Positions 48,830-59,594 of a DNA stretch of 64,000 bases are shown here, in pieces. The translations under genes and the position numbers were made by a program. The stretch lies in contig NZ_LT593974.1 of the NCBI RefSeq assembly GCF_900086985.1, positions 682,001-746,000 on the forward strand, written 5' to 3'. The notes under the pieces are model-generated. The model was not told the origin of the DNA, ran no database searches, and saw only the letters and a program-made list of their open reading frames with translations. How positions within the stretch are numbered: the stretch's first letter is position 1; each line of letters opens with the position of its first letter. The stretch is from Halomonas sp. HL-93. Its GTDB lineage: Bacteria > Pseudomonadota > Gammaproteobacteria > Pseudomonadales > Halomonadaceae.

Positions 48830-50425
48830 ATGCGAGGGGTGCTCAGCCACGGCTCGTTTTTACGTTTTTATTTGCTGCTGGGTGCCGCACTGTTAACGGT
48901 GTTTTTAATTGCTTTAGGCGGGCGCGCTTTTATCGAGCAGATCAGCCGCGAAGATTATCGTGAGGCACTAACGGCACTGCCGATGTCGTTAATGGCGCAG
49001 CAACTTGTTGATAGTTCGCCGCAAGAACGCCAAACGCAGCTAAACGTTTGGGGTGAGCAACTTGATATGCAGTTAACCTTGGTGCCACTGGAAGACGCCT
49101 CGCTGAGCTACTTTGAACGCGCCCGCTTGGAGCAGGGAAAAGTATTGGTAGCAACGTCCCCCTGGCGGCTACAGCGGCGCCTCCCCGACCAACCCTGGCT
49201 GTTACAGGCCGATTTTTCTTCCTGGCGCGAGCAACAATGGCACGCCACCATCGTGATGCTCGGCGCCTGGCTTTCGCCGCTTAGCGTTAGTGAACGTCAA
49301 GACAAGCTTGGGGGTTTGCAGCAGGGTAGCTGGCCACTGGCGCTTTCAAACCGACCGCCTAGCGGGTTGAGCGAGGCACAGCAGGCTCAGCTCGCTCGTG
49401 GTGAAGTGGTAACGCGGTTAAGCGGTGAGCAACTGTCCATAAGCTTTGTTTATCAACTACCTGACGGCTCGCAGTGGATTGAAGCGGGGCCCGAAACGGG
49501 GGGCGCCAACCTGCCGTTTAACCTTCAATTGCCATTGCTGATGGCCTTGATGGTCGTACTGGCGCTGATTATCTATCTGGTAATGCGCAGTATCGAGTCG
49601 CGCATGGCGCGACTCGAACTCGCCGCCACGCGTATCGCCAGCGGACGCCTGGAAACACGCGTAAAGGTCGAAAGTGGCGATTTCCTGGGGCGCCTGGGCA
49701 TGGCCTTCAACGGCATGGCCAATCAGGTGCAGTCGCTGCTACGCGGCCAGCAGGAAATGATCCGGGCCGTGTCCCACGAACTGCGCACGCCGGTGGCGCG
49801 CATTCGCTTTGCGGTACAAATGGTCGATGACATGACCGACCAGCCTGCCATCAGGCGCCAACTGCAGGGGATCGATGCCGACATCGCCGAGCTTGATGAG
49901 CTGGTCGATGAAATTCTCACCTATGCCCGCCTGGGGGGTGAGACGGTCAACGGGGCGGAGCTCGAAATGTCGCTGGTCGAATGTCGGGCGATGGCCGAGC
50001 GGGTGGTGGAGGCGCTCTCGCCGCTCCACGAAGGCTTGGCAATCACCCTGGCGCCGGGGCCTGACATCGAGCTGCTCGGCGAACCGCGCTATCTGCAGCG
50101 CGCACTGCAAAATCTGGTCAGCAATGCCTGCCGTTACGGCCAGTCCAAGGTGGTCATCGGTCTGTGGGATGAACCCCATCTGGTGCGCATTGACGTGGAA
50201 GACGACGGGCCGGGGATTCCTGCCGATGCCCGGGCCGATGTGTTCAAACCCTTTGCCCGCCTGGACGACAGCCGGGCGCGCAGTTCCGGTGGCTATGGGC
50301 TTGGGCTGTCCATTGTGCAGAAGATCATGGCCGGCCACGGCGGCAGCGTGACGGTGGATACCAGCCCCTCCCTGGGCGGCGCGCGGTTTACGCTGCTGAT
50401 TCCGCGTCGCGAGTCGCCGGTTTGA
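48830..50425 (+). CDS. rstB: Sensor histidine kinase (RstB-like)
   Basis: 531 residues: membrane helix about 11-30, a large periplasmic domain, second helix about 232-252, HAMP, HisKA with VSHELRTPVARIRF, and HATPase with NLVSNACRYG, VEDDGPGIP and GGYGLGLS boxes. All needed kinase residues are present. Base composition shifts inside the gene: four lines of its first half add up to 52% GC by hand count, four lines of its second half to 67%. Its 3' end overlaps the convergent metR by 38 bp. The response regulator gene is just upstream. Confidence 0.88.
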   Translation: MRGVLSHGSFLRFYLLLGAALLTVFLIALGGRAFIEQISREDYREALTALPMSLMAQQLVDSSPQERQTQLNVWGEQLDMQLTLVPLEDASLSYFERARLEQGKVLVATSPWRLQRRLPDQPWLLQADFSSWREQQWHATIVMLGAWLSPLSVSERQDKLGGLQQGSWPLALSNRPPSGLSEAQQAQLARGEVVTRLSGEQLSISFVYQLPDGSQWIEAGPETGGANLPFNLQLPLLMALMVVLALIIYLVMRSIESRMARLELAATRIASGRLETRVKVESGDFLGRLGMAFNGMANQVQSLLRGQQEMIRAVSHELRTPVARIRFAVQMVDDMTDQPAIRRQLQGIDADIAELDELVDEILTYARLGGETVNGAELEMSLVECRAMAERVVEALSPLHEGLAITLAPGPDIELLGEPRYLQRALQNLVSNACRYGQSKVVIGLWDEPHLVRIDVEDDGPGIPADARADVFKPFARLDDSRARSSGGYGLGLSIVQKIMAGHGGSVTVDTSPSLGGARFTLLIPRRESPV

Positions 50426-51326
50426 TACCACTCAATACGGCAAACGAGGTTTCTTTCGCCGTGCGCAGAAAATCCTGCATCCACGGCGCCTCCAGCGTCT
50501 CCTCCCGAACGGCCGCGTAGAGCGTACTCCACACCCCCTGTTCGCCGAGTTTGACCGCGCTGACGTAGTCGCGCTCCAGGTATTCGGTGAGCGCCCAGTT
50601 GGGCAGCGCGCAGACACCCCGCCCGCTGGCGACCAGCTGCATCATCATGATCGTAAGCTCGGCCGTGCGGATTTCCCGCGGGCGTACCTCGGCGGGTGTC
50701 AAAAACTGGGTGAAAACGTCCAGCCGGGATTGCTCGACCGGGTAGGTGATCAGGGTTTCCTCGGCCAATGCCTCGGGCGTGACGAAGCTATACGCGGCAA
50801 ATGGATGCTGACGGGCAACCGCCAGTAACCCCTCGTAGCGGAACAGAGGCGCGTAGTGAACGCCGTCCAGGGGCTGTGGGTCGGCGGTGATGACCAGGTC
50901 CAACTGCTCGCGTGCCAGGGCGGGTAGCGGGTCGAAATGATGGCCGCTGGGGATGTCGATTTCCACCTCGGGCCAATGGTCGCGAAAGTAATCCACCGTG
51001 GGCATCAGCCACTGAAAACAGCTGTGGCATTCGATAGCCATGTGCAGCCGGCCAAGTTCCGTCCCCGCCATGCGTGCCAGGTCACGCTCGGCTTTGCGCA
51101 CTTCGGGCAGAATCTGGTCGGCGAGTGCCAGCAGCCTTAGCCCGGCGCGGGTAAATTCAACCGGACGGGTCTTGCGTACAAACAGCGGGCTATCCGCACG
51201 GTTCTCTAGGTCTTTCAGCTGGTGCGAGAGTGCCGACTGGGTGAGGTGTACCCGCTCAGCGGCCTCAACCAGTGAGCCGGTCTCGCGCAGCGCGAGGAGG
51301 GTGCGTAAATGGCGCAATTCAATCAT
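50388..51326 (-). CDS. metR: LysR-type regulator MetR
   Basis: 312 residues. HTH region ELRHLRTLLALRETGSLVEAAERVHLTQSALSHQLKDLE is the MetR type, followed by a substrate-binding domain that senses homocysteine in E. coli. It is divergent from metE with a perfect MetR site TGAA-N5-TTCA between them. Its end overlaps the histidine kinase gene. Expected to activate metE and repress itself. Confidence 0.93.
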   Translation of the reverse strand: MIELRHLRTLLALRETGSLVEAAERVHLTQSALSHQLKDLENRADSPLFVRKTRPVEFTRAGLRLLALADQILPEVRKAERDLARMAGTELGRLHMAIECHSCFQWLMPTVDYFRDHWPEVEIDIPSGHHFDPLPALAREQLDLVITADPQPLDGVHYAPLFRYEGLLAVARQHPFAAYSFVTPEALAEETLITYPVEQSRLDVFTQFLTPAEVRPREIRTAELTIMMMQLVASGRGVCALPNWALTEYLERDYVSAVKLGEQGVWSTLYAAVREETLEAPWMQDFLRTAKETSFAVLSGIKPATRDAESAA

Positions 51327-51328
51327 GG

Positions 51329-51341
51329 TGAAATTTTTTCA
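51329..51341. promoter_or_regulatory. MetR operator in the metR-metE intergenic region
   Basis: TGAA-ATTTT-TTCA, a perfect match to the TGAA-N5-TTCA MetR consensus, directly upstream of the metR ATG. A near-site (GAAATCATTCA) lies at 51399-51409, closer to metE. Confidence 0.8.
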
Positions 51342-51425
51342 TGGTTGGTATTAGAATCTTTAGTTTGATTCACCTATCGGTGGTGCCCAGACTGTACGAA
51401 ATCATTCACGTTGCAAGGTTTCATC

Positions 51426-53723
51426 ATGACAGTTTCTCATATTCTCGGCTATCCCCGTATTGGTGCCCAGCGTGAGCTTAAAAAAGCCACCGAGGCCTAC
51501 TGGCAGGGCGACTGCTCTCGTCAGACCCTCGAAGCGACCGGCCGTGAGCTGCGGCTACGCCACTGGCGCGACCAGCAGGCCGCCGGGCTTGATCTGGTCA
51601 GCGTCGGCGATTTCGCATTTTATGATCAGGTGCTGAATGTTTCCGTACTGCTGGGTGCGGTGCCCGAGCGCTTCAATGCGAGCCGCGAAGTGGCGGCAGG
51701 CGACGTTGACCTGGATGCCGCCTTTCGCATGGCACGGGGGCGCGCACCCAGCGGTGAGCCTGCGCCCGCCTGCGAAATGACCAAGTACTTCGATACCAAC
51801 TATCACTACCTGGTCCCCGAGCTATACGAAGGGCAGCGCTTTGCGCTTTCCTCCAGTCGGCTCTTCGACGAAGTCGATGAAGCCCTGCGCGCCGGGTTTA
51901 CCCCCAAGGTCACCCTTACCGGACCGCTGACCTGGTTGTGGTTAGGCAAAGCCAAAGGCAGTGAGTTTGATCGCCTGACGCTGCTCGACAGCGTCCTGGA
52001 CGTTTACAGTGAAGTGCTGGCACGGCTTGCCACCCAGGGCGTTGAGTGGGTGCAGCTGGATGAGCCTGCGCTGGTGCAGGACCTGCCCCCAGCCTGGCAA
52101 CAGGCCTTCGAGCGCGCCTACCATCGATTGCAGTCCGCACCCTTGAAGCTGATGGTGGCCAGCTACTTTGGCGGCCTGGACGATAACCTGTCGCTGGCAA
52201 CCCGGCTGCCGGTGGAGGGGCTACACATTGATGCGGTGCGCGCGCCGCAACAGGTCGACCAGGTGATTGACCGTCTGGGGCCTCATCAGGTGCTGTCGGT
52301 GGGCGTTATCGACGGGCGCAATATCTGGCGCGCCGACCTTGCGGCGCTGCTTGAGCGCTTGCGCCCGCTCAAGGTACGCCTGGGGAGGCGGCTCTGGCTG
52401 GCGCCCAGCTGTTCGCTGCTGCACGTGCCCGTGGACCTGGCCCAGGAAACCGAACTCGATGAATCGCTGGTCAGCTGGCTGGCCTTTGCCCGCCAGAAAC
52501 TTGATGAGGTGGTGACCCTGGCCCGCCTGCTCGATCACCGGACGACCGACCTGGACAAGCAGCGGTTAGCGGCGGCCACCCAGGCGCTGGATGCCCGGCG
52601 TGATTCAGCGCGCATCCACCAGGCAGCGGTGAATCGACGCGTGGCGGCGGTGACGCCCGGCGACAGCCAGCGTCGCTCTGTTTATGCCGAGCGGGCGAAA
52701 GTACAGCGCCGGACGCTGGCGCTGCCGCTGTTTCCGACTACCACGATTGGCTCGTTCCCGCAGACCCATGATATCCGTGCGGCGCGGCGGGCGTTCAAAG
52801 CCGGCTCCTTGAGCCAGGCCAACTACGAAGCGCAGATGCGTGCAGAGATTGCCTATGCCGTCGAGCGCCAGGAAGCCCTGGGCCTTGACGTGCTGGTGCA
52901 CGGCGAAGCCGAGCGTAACGACATGGTGGAATACTTTGGCGAACAGCTGGATGGCTTTGCCTTTACCCGCTTTGGCTGGGTGCAAAGCTACGGCTCCCGG
53001 TGCGTCAAACCGCCGATCATCTTCGGCGATGTGACGCGCCCGGCGGCCATGACCGTGCGCTGGAGTGCGTACGCGCAAACGCTCACCGATAAACCCATGA
53101 AGGGCATGCTGACCGGCCCGGTGACCATCCTGCAGTGGTCCTTTGTACGCGACGATCAGCCGCGTGAGACCACCTGCCGGCAGATCGCTCTAGCGCTGCG
53201 CGACGAAGTCTTGGACCTGGAACGTGCGGGTATCCGGATCATTCAGATCGACGAGCCCGCACTGCGCGAGGGGCTGCCGCTGCGCCAGAGCGCATGGCAG
53301 GGCTATCTGGACTGGGCGGTGGAATGCTTCCGGTTAAGCGCCGCCGGCGTTGACGATGCCACCCAAATCCATACGCATATGTGCTATTCGGCGTTCAACG
53401 ATATTATCGGCGCGATCGCGGCACTGGATGCCGACGTGATCACCATCGAAACGTCGCGCTCGGATATGGAGCTGCTGGAGGTCTTCCAGGACTTTGCCTA
53501 TCCGAACGACATTGGCCCCGGCGTTTACGACATCCACACGCCGAATATCCCCGACGTGGCCTGGATGGTGGCGCTGATGGAAAAAGCGCTGGACAAGCTT
53601 CCCGCCGAGCGGCTGTGGGTCAACCCGGACTGCGGCTTGAAAACCCGTGGCTGGGCGGAAGTGGAGCCTGCGCTGGCCAATATGGTCGAGGCGGCCAGGC
53701 AACTGCGCGCGCGTTACGCCTGA
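51426..53723 (+). CDS. metE: Cobalamin-independent methionine synthase
   Basis: 765 residues from ATG 51426 (AAGG upstream); transfers methyl from 5-methyltetrahydropteroyltriglutamate to homocysteine. N-terminal [23 protein letters not shown] and C-terminal catalytic barrel with [12 protein letters not shown], zinc ligands His/Cys in [11 protein letters not shown] and Cys in [11 protein letters not shown], plus the Glu of [13 protein letters not shown]. Controlled by MetR. The gene is GC-rich (a counted line at 52021 is 68%). Confidence 0.97.
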   Translation: MTVSHILGYPRIGAQRELKKATEAYWQGDCSRQTLEATGRELRLRHWRDQQAAGLDLVSVGDFAFYDQVLNVSVLLGAVPERFNASREVAAGDVDLDAAFRMARGRAPSGEPAPACEMTKYFDTNYHYLVPELYEGQRFALSSSRLFDEVDEALRAGFTPKVTLTGPLTWLWLGKAKGSEFDRLTLLDSVLDVYSEVLARLATQGVEWVQLDEPALVQDLPPAWQQAFERAYHRLQSAPLKLMVASYFGGLDDNLSLATRLPVEGLHIDAVRAPQQVDQVIDRLGPHQVLSVGVIDGRNIWRADLAALLERLRPLKVRLGRRLWLAPSCSLLHVPVDLAQETELDESLVSWLAFARQKLDEVVTLARLLDHRTTDLDKQRLAAATQALDARRDSARIHQAAVNRRVAAVTPGDSQRRSVYAERAKVQRRTLALPLFPTTTIGSFPQTHDIRAARRAFKAGSLSQANYEAQMRAEIAYAVERQEALGLDVLVHGEAERNDMVEYFGEQLDGFAFTRFGWVQSYGSRCVKPPIIFGDVTRPAAMTVRWSAYAQTLTDKPMKGMLTGPVTILQWSFVRDDQPRETTCRQIALALRDEVLDLERAGIRIIQIDEPALREGLPLRQSAWQGYLDWAVECFRLSAAGVDDATQIHTHMCYSAFNDIIGAIAALDADVITIETSRSDMELLEVFQDFAYPNDIGPGVYDIHTPNIPDVAWMVALMEKALDKLPAERLWVNPDCGLKTRGWAEVEPALANMVEAARQLRARYA

Positions 53724-53751
53724 GCATAGGGGGCGCGACCCGGTGACGTTA

Positions 53752-53773
53752 AACCCGGCTCGCGGCCGGGGTT
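53752..53773 (+). terminator. Candidate terminator after metE
   Basis: AACCCGGC / GCCGGGGTT stem with a single bulge and 5-nt loop, 28 bp after the metE stop, between convergent metE and ppk. T-run is short. Confidence 0.4.
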
Positions 53774-53786
53774 GGTCTGGGACGTG

Positions 53787-55979
53787 TCAGCTCTTGGTGG
53801 CGTAGGCGTAAAGCAGCGTTTCCTGAGCGCTAATGGCATCACCGCCGCCCGGGTCCTGAAGATGGTAGCTGCCGTCGCTCTGGAGCAGCCAGCTTTGGCA
53901 GTTATCCACCAGGTAGGTTTCCAGGTCCTTGCGGACCCGGGTGGCGAGCTTCTTATCGAGCAGGGGAAAGCAGGTTTCCACGCGGTGAAACATGTTGCGT
54001 GACATAAGGTCAGCGCTCGAGCACCAGATTTCCGGCTTGCCGTCGTTATGAAAATGGAAAACCCGGGTGTGCTCCAGAAAGCGTCCAATGATCGAGCGAA
54101 CGCGAATGTTGTCCGACACCCCCGGTACGCCGGGCTTCAGGCAGCACATGCCGCGAATGATCAGGTCGCACTCCACGCCTGCCTGGGAAGCACGATAAAG
54201 CGCCTTGATCAGCTGCGGCTCGGTCAGCGAGTTGCACTTGATGATGATATGGGCGCGTTTTCCCTTGCTTGCCACCTGGGCTTCACGGTCGATCATTTCC
54301 ATTAACCGGTCGTGTAGCGTAAACGGCGCGTGGAGCAGCGTATCGATCTTGCGCGCGCGGCCCATTCCCGACAGCTGCTGAAACACCCGATGAACGTCGG
54401 CGCACAGCGCCTTGTTGGCGGTCAGCAGACTGTAGTCGGTGTACAGTTTGGCGGTCTTGGAATGGTAGTTGCCGGTGCCCAGGTGCGCGTAGTGGCGCAG
54501 TTCGCCCCGCTCGCGGCGCACGATATGCAGCATCTTGGCGTGGATCTTGTAGGCCATGATGCCGTAAATCACGATGGCGCCGGCTTCCTGAAGGCGCGAA
54601 GCCAGTTGGAGGTTGTCGGCTTCATCAAAGCGTGCGCGCAGCTCGATGACCACGGTGACTTCCTTGCCCTGGCTAGCGGCATCGACCAGCGCACTGACGA
54701 TGGGTGAGTCGGCGCCGGTGCGGTAGAGTGTCTGTTTGATGGCCAGAACGTCAGGGTCGCGCGCGGCCTCGCTTAGCAGGTCCTCGATGGGTGAAAACGA
54801 CTGAAAAGGATGATGCAGCAGCAGGTCCTGTTTGGCGATGGCGTCAAACAGACTGCCGCCTTTCAGCGCCTTGGGCACGCCGGGCGAGTAGGGCCTGTAG
54901 AGCAGCTCGGGGCGGTCGACATCGCCCAGCACCGACATCATCCGGGTCAGGTTGACCGGGCCTTGCACGCGGTACAGGTCGCCGTTCTCGAGGCTAAACT
55001 GGCGCAGCAGGAAGTTGGTCAGGTCGTCCGGGCAGTTATCGGCGACTTCCAGCCGCACGCCACTGCCGTAGCGCCGAGCCAACAGTTCGCCACGCAGCGC
55101 CGAGGCCAGGTCGGAGACCTCTTCCGGATCGACGCTCATGTCGGCATTGCGCGTCAGGCGGAACTGGTAGCAGCCGCGCACCTTCATGCCCGGGAACAGC
55201 TCCTCGGCATGGGCGTGAATCATCGAGGAGAGGAATACGTACTCAGTGAAGCCTTCGCTGCACAGGTGCTTGGGCAGGGCCATCAGGCGCGGCAGCGAAC
55301 GGGGGGCGGGCAGAATCGCCATGCCCCCGGCACGGCCGAAGGCATCCTTGCCTTCAAGCTCGACGATGAAGTTGAGGCTTTTGTTGACCAGGCGCGGGAA
55401 GGGATGCGAAGGGTCCAGCCCGATAGGGCTGATCACCGGCATGATGTCGTTGTTGAACAGTTCCTGGACCCAGTCCTTTTGCGCCTTGGTCCACTGATCG
55501 CGGCGGCGAAACCGCAGACCTTGGGCTTCCAGGGCGGGCAGCAAGGTATCGTTGAGGATTTCATACTGCCGGACGATTTGCGCGTGGGCGATGTCGGAAA
55601 TTTCGGCAAGCACCGCCTTGGGAAGCCGCCCATCAGCGCCCGTCGTATCGTCGCCCAGGGCGATTTGGTGCTTAAGCCCGGCGACACGAATTTCGAAGAA
55701 CTCATCCATGTTGGATGAGAAAATCAGTAAGAACATCAGCCGGTTGAGCAGTGGGTGCGCGTCATCAAGCGCCTGTTCCAATACGCGAATATTGAACTGC
55801 AGGTGCGATAGCTCACGGTTGAAATAGAGTTGCGGATCGTCCAGGTCGGTTTCTGGCAGTGCGTCGCGCGCCTGCACACCCGTGGGCGTGCGATTGACGC
55901 GCAGCGGGGAGGACTCATTATCACCGCCGCCATGATCATGGAGTGGGTAGGGCGAATTATCAGTGACCTGATCGTCCAT
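53787..55979 (-). CDS. ppk: Polyphosphate kinase
   Basis: 730 residues, PPK1 type. N-terminal DDPQLYFNRELSHLQFNIRVLEQALD; catalytic His in YAHLGTGNYHSKTAKLYTDYSL, and the second His in FHRVETCFPLL-type block; RDPDVLAIKQTLYRTGADSPIV contains the ATP-binding arginine. Makes polyphosphate from ATP at the membrane. No ppx gene is adjacent. Upstream 140 bp holds a possible Pho box. Starts with an acidic, low-complexity leader of 45 residues. Confidence 0.96.
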   Translation of the reverse strand: MDDQVTDNSPYPLHDHGGGDNESSPLRVNRTPTGVQARDALPETDLDDPQLYFNRELSHLQFNIRVLEQALDDAHPLLNRLMFLLIFSSNMDEFFEIRVAGLKHQIALGDDTTGADGRLPKAVLAEISDIAHAQIVRQYEILNDTLLPALEAQGLRFRRRDQWTKAQKDWVQELFNNDIMPVISPIGLDPSHPFPRLVNKSLNFIVELEGKDAFGRAGGMAILPAPRSLPRLMALPKHLCSEGFTEYVFLSSMIHAHAEELFPGMKVRGCYQFRLTRNADMSVDPEEVSDLASALRGELLARRYGSGVRLEVADNCPDDLTNFLLRQFSLENGDLYRVQGPVNLTRMMSVLGDVDRPELLYRPYSPGVPKALKGGSLFDAIAKQDLLLHHPFQSFSPIEDLLSEAARDPDVLAIKQTLYRTGADSPIVSALVDAASQGKEVTVVIELRARFDEADNLQLASRLQEAGAIVIYGIMAYKIHAKMLHIVRRERGELRHYAHLGTGNYHSKTAKLYTDYSLLTANKALCADVHRVFQQLSGMGRARKIDTLLHAPFTLHDRLMEMIDREAQVASKGKRAHIIIKCNSLTEPQLIKALYRASQAGVECDLIIRGMCCLKPGVPGVSDNIRVRSIIGRFLEHTRVFHFHNDGKPEIWCSSADLMSRNMFHRVETCFPLLDKKLATRVRKDLETYLVDNCQSWLLQSDGSYHLQDPGGGDAISAQETLLYAYATKS

Positions 55980-56070
55980 GGTGACTGCCTCCGGCGTTAG
56001 TCATCTCTGAGCATATCATTGCCTGATACGCGCCTGTTAACGCAGTATGGCGGAGGAAGATGACAAAGAC

Positions 56071-56088
56071 GTGTCACGGCATTGTCAT
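56071..56088. promoter_or_regulatory. Pho-box-like direct repeat upstream of ppk
   Basis: GTGTCAC-GGCA-TTGTCAT: two 7-mers in 11-bp phase resembling CTGTCAT repeats of PhoB sites, 92 bp upstream of the ppk start, but oriented on the plus strand. PhoB control of polyphosphate genes is known in other bacteria; here the match is only approximate. Confidence 0.3.
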
Positions 56089-56118
56089 CTACTGTTAGCT
56101 TGCCTCAGACACATAGCG

Positions 56119-57189
<1,071 letters not shown>

Positions 57190-57292
57190 TCAGCCTTGAC
57201 CTGCACCGAAAGCCGTCTTGTGGCGCGCCTCAAGACTGACTAAAGTGGCGCAAACGCTGCTGAACGAGCAGGCCCTGCATAAGGAGATAAGC

Positions 57293-57952
57293 ATGACCAA
57301 ACAGGTGGCAGTGATTCTCGCTGGCTGTGGTGTATTCGACGGGTCAGAAATTTACGAAACGACCCTGACATTGCTGCGCTTGGACCAGTTGGGAATAGGA
57401 TATCGTTGTTTTGCTCCGGATATCGAGCAACACCATGTGGTAAATCACCTCACCCAGGAGGCCGACGCGGACGAACGGCGTAACGTGCTGGTGGAATCGG
57501 CTCGTCTGGCCCGAGGTGAAATAAGTCCGCTGACTGACCTGGCGGCCGATGAGTTTGACGCGGTGATTGTGCCGGGTGGTTTTGGTGTCGCCAAGAATCT
57601 GTCGGATTTCGCCACGGCGGGAGACAGCATGCAGGTGCTGGAGTCATTCAAGGAGGTCCTATCGGGCTTTCGCGAAGATGCCAAGCCGATTGGCTTGATC
57701 TGCATTGCGCCGGTGTTGGCGACGCGCTTGCTAGGCGATGGTATAGCGGTGACGGTGGGTAATGATCCCAGCATGTCTGGGGCGATCAGCGCCATGGGAG
57801 GCCTGCACCGCAGCTGTAGCGTCGAGGATATCGTCGTGGACCTGGAGCATCGCGTGGTTACCACGCCTGCCTATATGCTGGCGACGCGGATTAGCGAAGC
57901 GGCAACAGGTATTTTTAAACTGGTTGATCGTATTGATGAAATGATGGACTAG
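57293..57952 (+). CDS. elbB: Isoprenoid biosynthesis glyoxalase ElbB
   Basis: 219 residues of the DJ-1/PfpI superfamily. ATG 57293 has AAGGAGATAAGC upstream. The nucleophile elbow is LICIAPVLA (Cys near residue 135), with acidic partner in SEIYETTLTL and VIVPGGFGVAKNLSDFA. ElbB proteins have weak glyoxalase activity on glyoxal. Ends before a strong bidirectional terminator, convergent with tatC. Confidence 0.92.
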   Translation: MTKQVAVILAGCGVFDGSEIYETTLTLLRLDQLGIGYRCFAPDIEQHHVVNHLTQEADADERRNVLVESARLARGEISPLTDLAADEFDAVIVPGGFGVAKNLSDFATAGDSMQVLESFKEVLSGFREDAKPIGLICIAPVLATRLLGDGIAVTVGNDPSMSGAISAMGGLHRSCSVEDIVVDLEHRVVTTPAYMLATRISEAATGIFKLVDRIDEMMD

Positions 57953-58010
57953 TTTCCAGCCCCATCCTGCCAATCGCGCGAAGTTGCGCGAAGGCTGTCC
58001 GTACAAACGT

Positions 58011-58040
58011 ACAAGCCGCTGCTCTATGGCAGCGGCTTGT
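58011..58040. terminator. Bidirectional terminator between elbB and tatC
   Basis: Perfect 12-bp stem ACAAGCCGCTGC / GCAGCGGCTTGT, loop TCTATG, with T-rich flank (TGTTGTT). Confidence 0.85.
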
Positions 58041-58068
58041 TGTTGTAAGCGCAGCGCAGGCGGTGATG

Positions 58069-58854
58069 TTATTCCTCGCTCGGCTCCTCGGCGGCTTTTT
58101 CGTTGCGCCGTTTGCGTACCAGGCGACCAAATAACAGGCCAACCTCGTAGAGCAGGTACATGGGAATGGCCAGCAGACTCTGCGAGATAACGTCAGGTGG
58201 AGTGAGTACCATGCCAATAATAAAGCACCCTAAAATGATATAGGGACGCTTCTGGGAGAGGCTCTCGACTGTGGTGGCGCCGGACAGAATCAGCAAAAAC
58301 GTGGCCACCGGAATTTCGAACGCCACGCCAAACGCAAAGAACAGCTTGAGCACGAAGTTCAGGTACTGATTGATGTCGGTCATGACCGTGACGTTTTCCG
58401 GCCCGGTCTGGGTGAAAAACGCAAACAGCAAGGGGAACACCACGTAATAGGCAAACGCCGCGCCGGCGTAGAACAGCAGGATGCTGGACACCAGTATCGG
58501 AATCGCCAGCGCTTTCTCGTTATCGTAAAGTCCCGGCGCGATAAACGACCACGCCTGGTGGAGTACGAAAGGAATAGCGAGAAACAACGCCGTCACCAGG
58601 GTCAGTTTAAATGGGGCCAGAAACGGTGATGCCACCTCGGTGGCAATCATTTGCGACCCCGGGGGTAACAGCGCCATCAACGGTTCGGCGACGAAAAGAT
58701 AGATATCGTTTGAGAACGAATACAGCGCCAGGAAAACAACCAAAATAGCAATAACCGCGCGCATCAGTCGTGAGCGTAACTCAATAAGATGCTCGATTAG
58801 CGGCGCTTGCTTCTGTTCATTGTTGGGCTCCTGCGAATCACCAGACGTACTCAT
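58069..58854 (-). CDS. tatC: Twin-arginine translocase subunit TatC
   Basis: 261 residues, six membrane helices. Receptor core for twin-arginine signal peptides: N-terminal LIEHLIELRSRLMRAV with the conserved E, and SFIAPGLYDNEKALAI and FGVAFEIPVATFLL. Start ATG overlaps the tatB stop (ATGA). Last gene of the minus-strand run. Confidence 0.97.
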   Translation of the reverse strand: MSTSGDSQEPNNEQKQAPLIEHLIELRSRLMRAVIAILVVFLALYSFSNDIYLFVAEPLMALLPPGSQMIATEVASPFLAPFKLTLVTALFLAIPFVLHQAWSFIAPGLYDNEKALAIPILVSSILLFYAGAAFAYYVVFPLLFAFFTQTGPENVTVMTDINQYLNFVLKLFFAFGVAFEIPVATFLLILSGATTVESLSQKRPYIILGCFIIGMVLTPPDVISQSLLAIPMYLLYEVGLLFGRLVRKRRNEKAAEEPSEE

Positions 58855-59273
58855 GGTTGCTTGCTGTCCTTGGTAGATGACTCGGCGTCGGGCGACGCTG
58901 GCGCTTTCTCGTGGACGGTCTCCAGCGCATCATCCAGATGCGAGGCAGCACTGGCGGCACGCTGTTCCGTCGACGTTGACGTATCGCGAGACGGCGCCGT
59001 TGGTTTTTCGGGGTCGTCCGCAATCCGCTCCACGTCTTGTTTGGCTTTGCGTAGGCTCTCATCGAGCTTTTTTTGCTGGTCGGTGAGCTTTTGGCGCAGC
59101 TCTTCCGCCTCTAGCTGAGCGCTGATTTCACGCTGCATGCCCGAGACGGTGCGTTTTATTTTTCCTATCCACAAGCCTGCCGTGCGTGCGGCGCGCGGCA
59201 GGCGTTCAGGGCCCAAAACCAAAAGCCCTACGATGCCAATGACTAGAATTTCAAAAAAGCCAAAGTCGAACAT
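58851..59273 (-). CDS. tatB: Twin-arginine translocase subunit TatB
   Basis: 140 residues: N-terminal helix MFDFGFFEILVIGIVGLLVLGPERLP, then an amphipathic and long charged tail. The conserved E in FFEIL and GPERLP motif are those of TatB. It starts 3 bp after the tatA stop. Confidence 0.96.
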   Translation of the reverse strand: MFDFGFFEILVIGIVGLLVLGPERLPRAARTAGLWIGKIKRTVSGMQREISAQLEAEELRQKLTDQQKKLDESLRKAKQDVERIADDPEKPTAPSRDTSTSTEQRAASAASHLDDALETVHEKAPASPDAESSTKDSKQP

Positions 59274-59276
59274 GGC

Positions 59277-59552
59277 TTATTTGCGCTCGTCGTTGTTATC
59301 AGCCGCTTGTTTTGCTTTCTCTTCTGCCTGAACGTCGTAAGTATTGCCTGACTCGTCGTGGCGAACTTTTGCTTGGGGTTGTTCTTCGTCTTGTTTCTCG
59401 CTGTCCTTCTCGTCTTCATGAACGGCTTTTTTGAAGCCTTTAACGGCCCCGCCTAAATCCGAACCGACATTGCGAAGCTTTTTGGTGCCGAAAATCAGGA
59501 TGATGATGCCTAGCACAATCAGCAACTGCCAAATACTGATACCACCTAACAT
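59277..59552 (-). CDS. tatA: Twin-arginine translocase subunit TatA
   Basis: 91 residues: [46 protein letters not shown] core (membrane helix plus FGTKKL and the amphipathic helix). The C-terminal tail is strongly acidic ([14 protein letters not shown]), as is usual in halophiles. Confidence 0.97.
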   Translation of the reverse strand: MLGGISIWQLLIVLGIIILIFGTKKLRNVGSDLGGAVKGFKKAVHEDEKDSEKQDEEQPQAKVRHDESGNTYDVQAEEKAKQAADNNDERK

Positions 59553-59594
59553 ATGCGTGTCCTCGTGATGGGGGTACGTTGCAAAGCCCGTTGA

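Noticed and set aside
49739..50431. A 230-codon minus-strand frame
   Set aside because: Antisense to the well-supported kinase domain of the histidine kinase.
51399..51409. Second MetR site closer to metE
   Set aside because: GAAATCATTCA has a 4-bp spacer in place of 5 and lacks the first T; kept only as a remark.
54810..55718. A 302-codon plus-strand frame
   Set aside because: It is antisense to ppk, whose catalytic motifs are certain; the high GC content keeps the complementary frame open.
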